A stretch of 7,434 bases of DNA. Source: Acidobacteriota bacterium. GTDB taxonomy: Bacteria; Acidobacteriota; Terriglobia; UBA7540. The notes under the pieces are model-generated. The model was not told the origin of the DNA, did not search any database, and worked only from the letters and a program-made list of their open reading frames with translations. Of this stretch, positions 6,507 through 7,434 are shown one piece after another (the first letter of the stretch is position 1; each line of letters starts with the position of its first letter). The stretch covers positions 1-7,434 of the forward strand of contig JAJYJL010000368.1 in the NCBI GenBank assembly GCA_021789565.1, given 5' to 3'. Position numbers and translations under genes: made by a program.

Positions 6507-6516
6507 TTCCTTCCTT
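6507..6516 (-). promoter_or_regulatory. Ribosome binding site deciding a TTG start
   Basis: On the minus strand AAGGAAGGAA ends 4 nt before the TTG at 6502. This purine-rich match to the 16S rRNA tail, with an in-frame TAA overlapping it, fixes the start. The nearby ATG at 6507 is in another frame and reaches a stop after two codons. Confidence 0.7.
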
Positions 6517-6553
6517 AGCCCCACCCTGCAAAGATGAAGTGCCTCCCGACCTC

Positions 6554-6583
6554 ATAGTAAATTCAGGGCTCTGTCTTTGGCAA
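6554..6583 (-). promoter_or_regulatory. Candidate sigma-70-type promoter of the secreted-protein gene
   Basis: On the minus strand TTGCCA (6583-6578, five of six matches to TTGACA) is followed after 18 bp by TACTAT (6559-6554, four of six matches to TATAAT). A transcript would start near 6547, giving a leader of roughly 45 nt before the TTG. Spacing and place are reasonable, but the -10 is imperfect and housekeeping promoters of this phylum are poorly known. Confidence 0.35.
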
Positions 6584-6879
6584 TTGCCTGTCCTCAAACC
6601 TGATGCTACTTTCTCTTGGATGACGAGCAGGGCGCCTCGGGATGGCAGGCTGAAAACAGGTCAGTTACGAATTTTTGTACGCGGTGTGCATCTTGCGCCG
6701 GCGCGTCAATTTATAGCCGGTCGAAACCCGTCTGGGCACGGCATTCAAGGAAAACAAGCTATTCCGGAAAGTCCCTCAAGCCGCTTGTGCAGCCTGAGAA
6801 GTCAACAGGTATCATCGGCCACGCCAGCAACTTAGGCCTTTGATTGTTTCCATCTGACAAAGGGATGCCGCGGGGAAGG

Positions 6880-7077
6880 CTACACGAGGCGTACTCGAAT
6901 CGAGCGCTTTTGCTGTGTGATAGCGATCTTATTTTCCCGGGCGAGCCATCCGACGGCCCAATCGAAGACAGGCGTCTTTGCCTTGGTCTGTTTCTTAAGC
7001 TGAGAAAGGCTGAGTTCACCCTTGGTGTGCAACGTCTTCCAGATAGCACCGGCAGTGGTCCCAATTTCTTCGTGCAT
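6880..7077 (-). CDS. Winged helix-turn-helix protein, DUF2582 type
   Basis: This 65-residue protein matches, from memory, the pattern of the DUF2582 winged-helix family (PF10771). It has EIGTTAGAIWKTL at residues 4-16 (helix 1), a Leu/Lys helix LSLSQLKKQT at 22-31, and the signature AVGWLAREN at 41-49 (recognition-helix region), followed by KIAITQQKRSIRVRL as the wing strands. The length is typical for the family. Such proteins are presumed nucleic-acid binders, and their targets are not known to me. The start is ATG 7077, because GGAGG lies 4 nt upstream. A longer frame from ATG 7131 would translate through that ribosome site and adds residues outside the domain. The gene stands alone, with 277 bp to the upstream gene and 377 bp to the downstream one, so it probably has its own promoter, though none was clear. 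Confidence 0.85.
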   Translation of the reverse strand: MHEEIGTTAGAIWKTLHTKGELSLSQLKKQTKAKTPVFDWAVGWLARENKIAITQQKRSIRVRLV

Positions 7078-7354
7078 GTGGCCTCCTCTTAAGAGCGAAA
7101 TTCTCGGCGGAATGTCATCGTCTATTCTCAACCGAGGTAGAGGAACTCAGCAAAGTGAGCATGCTCGGAGGTCCAATAGACAACGCAGACCAGACAGGGG
7201 TTTCCTGATGCGAAACCTCCGTTGCATGAACCCACTTATTTTCTCATGTGTGGGAGTATGTGAAAAGGGCAGTTCCCGCGGAACACCAGGGTAGCGAGTG
7301 TGTGCTTCGCACGGCGCGCTTCAATTAACTCCAGTCACGGCACTGCACCCAAGG
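7078..7354. other. Intergenic region with several dyads upstream of the winged-helix gene
   Basis: No gene is supported in these 277 bp. They contain the palindrome CTCTTAAGAG (7086-7095), the palindrome GAGCATGCTC (7157-7166), a hairpin with arms GGGGTTTC (7197-7204) and GAAACCTC (7212-7219; one G-T pair, 7-nt loop), and the dyad GTTCC-CGC-GGAAC (7272-7284). None is followed by a T-tract on either strand in a way that makes a clear terminator. No confident -35/-10 pair was found on the minus strand. Confidence 0.45.
7082..7095 (-). promoter_or_regulatory. Strong ribosome binding site overlapping a palindrome
   Basis: On the minus strand AAGAGGAGG ends just upstream of the ATG at 7077, with GGAGG at 7086-7082 spaced by 4 nt. 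The perfect 10-bp palindrome CTCTTAAGAG (7086-7095) overlaps the 5' part of this site. A protein bound there, or a fold of the leader, could affect expression. This is only an inference. Confidence 0.6.
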
Positions 7355-7434
7355 CTAAATTCTGGGCATCACGCCAACAAGCGCGAAGATCAATCCGCCG
7401 GCCATATCCTCTATAAATGCAGAAGGGGGAGCCG
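7355..7434 (-). CDS. 3' end of a probable membrane protein gene (partial)
   Basis: On the minus strand a frame is open from the right edge to TAG at 7357-7355 and encodes the last 25 residues of a protein. It contains FIEDMAGGLIFALVGVMPRI, which reads like the last membrane helix of a membrane protein with a short basic end. The rest lies outside the window. The family cannot be fixed from so little; a DUF4126-like protein is one possibility. With so few codons a chance frame cannot be excluded. An internal ATG (7405) preceded by AGAGGAT could also start a 16-residue peptide, which I consider less likely. Confidence 0.4.
   Translation of the reverse strand, partial: APPSAFIEDMAGGLIFALVGVMPRI

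Larger units (their letters stand above)
6503..6879. other. Intergenic region between two minus-strand genes
   Basis: These 377 bp hold no supported gene. Apart from the ribosome site and candidate promoter of the secreted-protein gene, there is a perfect 10-bp palindrome GCGCCGGCGC at 6695-6704 and a small inverted repeat CCTTTG/CAAAGG (on the plus strand at 6837-6842 and 6858-6863) about 20 bp past the winged-helix stop. That stem has a long loop and no T-tract, so I do not call a terminator. Confidence 0.5.

Noticed and set aside
6485..6835. A 116-residue plus-strand frame in the gap upstream of the secreted-protein gene
   Set aside because: It begins inside the signal-peptide codons of the opposite gene, covers the candidate promoter, and has no recognisable domain or ribosome site.
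7078..7131. Longer 83-residue version of the winged-helix protein starting at 7131
   Set aside because: The extra 18 residues precede the domain, and the strong GGAGG site at 7082-7086 points to ATG 7077.
7022..7294. A 90-residue plus-strand frame over the winged-helix start and upstream region
   Set aside because: It is antisense to the winged-helix gene and shows no domain; no good ribosome site was seen.

Overview
The window looks like chromosomal DNA of a GC-rich bacterium, most likely an acidobacterium. That placement is an inference. It rests on the dispersed GC-rich hairpin repeats at 3624-4001 (including motifs of the 'GATCCTTCGCTGCGCTCAGG' and 'CCGCAAGAGCCGCGG' kinds that I associate with acidobacterial genomes), on well-supported non-ATG starts (GTG at 2946, TTG at 6502), and on a large secreted protein with Ig-like repeats. 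No RNA gene, CRISPR array, transposase or integrase was found.

Layout. The left edge (1-217) holds the 3' end of an unidentified plus-strand gene. After a 75-bp gap with a hairpin comes the main gene (293-2842, plus): an 849-residue ABC/SMC-type ATPase. It has a Walker A motif, a long helical middle with a Rad50/RloC-type CxxC zinc-hook motif, ABC signature, Walker B and H-loop motifs, and a C-terminal helical region with an RxxxE...H arrangement like that of the PrrC/RloC anticodon nucleases. It is best read as an RloC-like anti-phage or stress nuclease standing alone, with no restriction-modification genes in view. Two small membrane proteins follow on the same strand (2946-3359, four predicted membrane helices; 3395-3574, two helices), probably cotranscribed with each other.

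A 465-bp gap between convergent genes (3575-4039) carries no gene but is packed with inverted repeats of at least three kinds, including two 48-bp copies of one family. The remaining genes are on the minus strand. The gene at 4040-6502 encodes an 820-residue exported protein with a signal peptide, a helical N-terminal half and a beta-rich C-terminal half with recurring IPT/TIG-like motifs. The gene at 6880-7077 encodes a 65-residue winged-helix protein of the DUF2582 type, with a strong ribosome binding site. The end of another minus-strand gene lies at the right edge (7355-7434).

How the genes relate: the two membrane-protein genes may form a small operon. The ATPase may be cotranscribed with the truncated upstream gene, but nothing proves a shared function. 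The minus-strand genes are separated by 277- and 377-bp gaps and look independently transcribed. The best candidate for new biology is the ATPase with its putative C-terminal nuclease. The rest is ordinary chromosomal content with a notable cluster of repeats.
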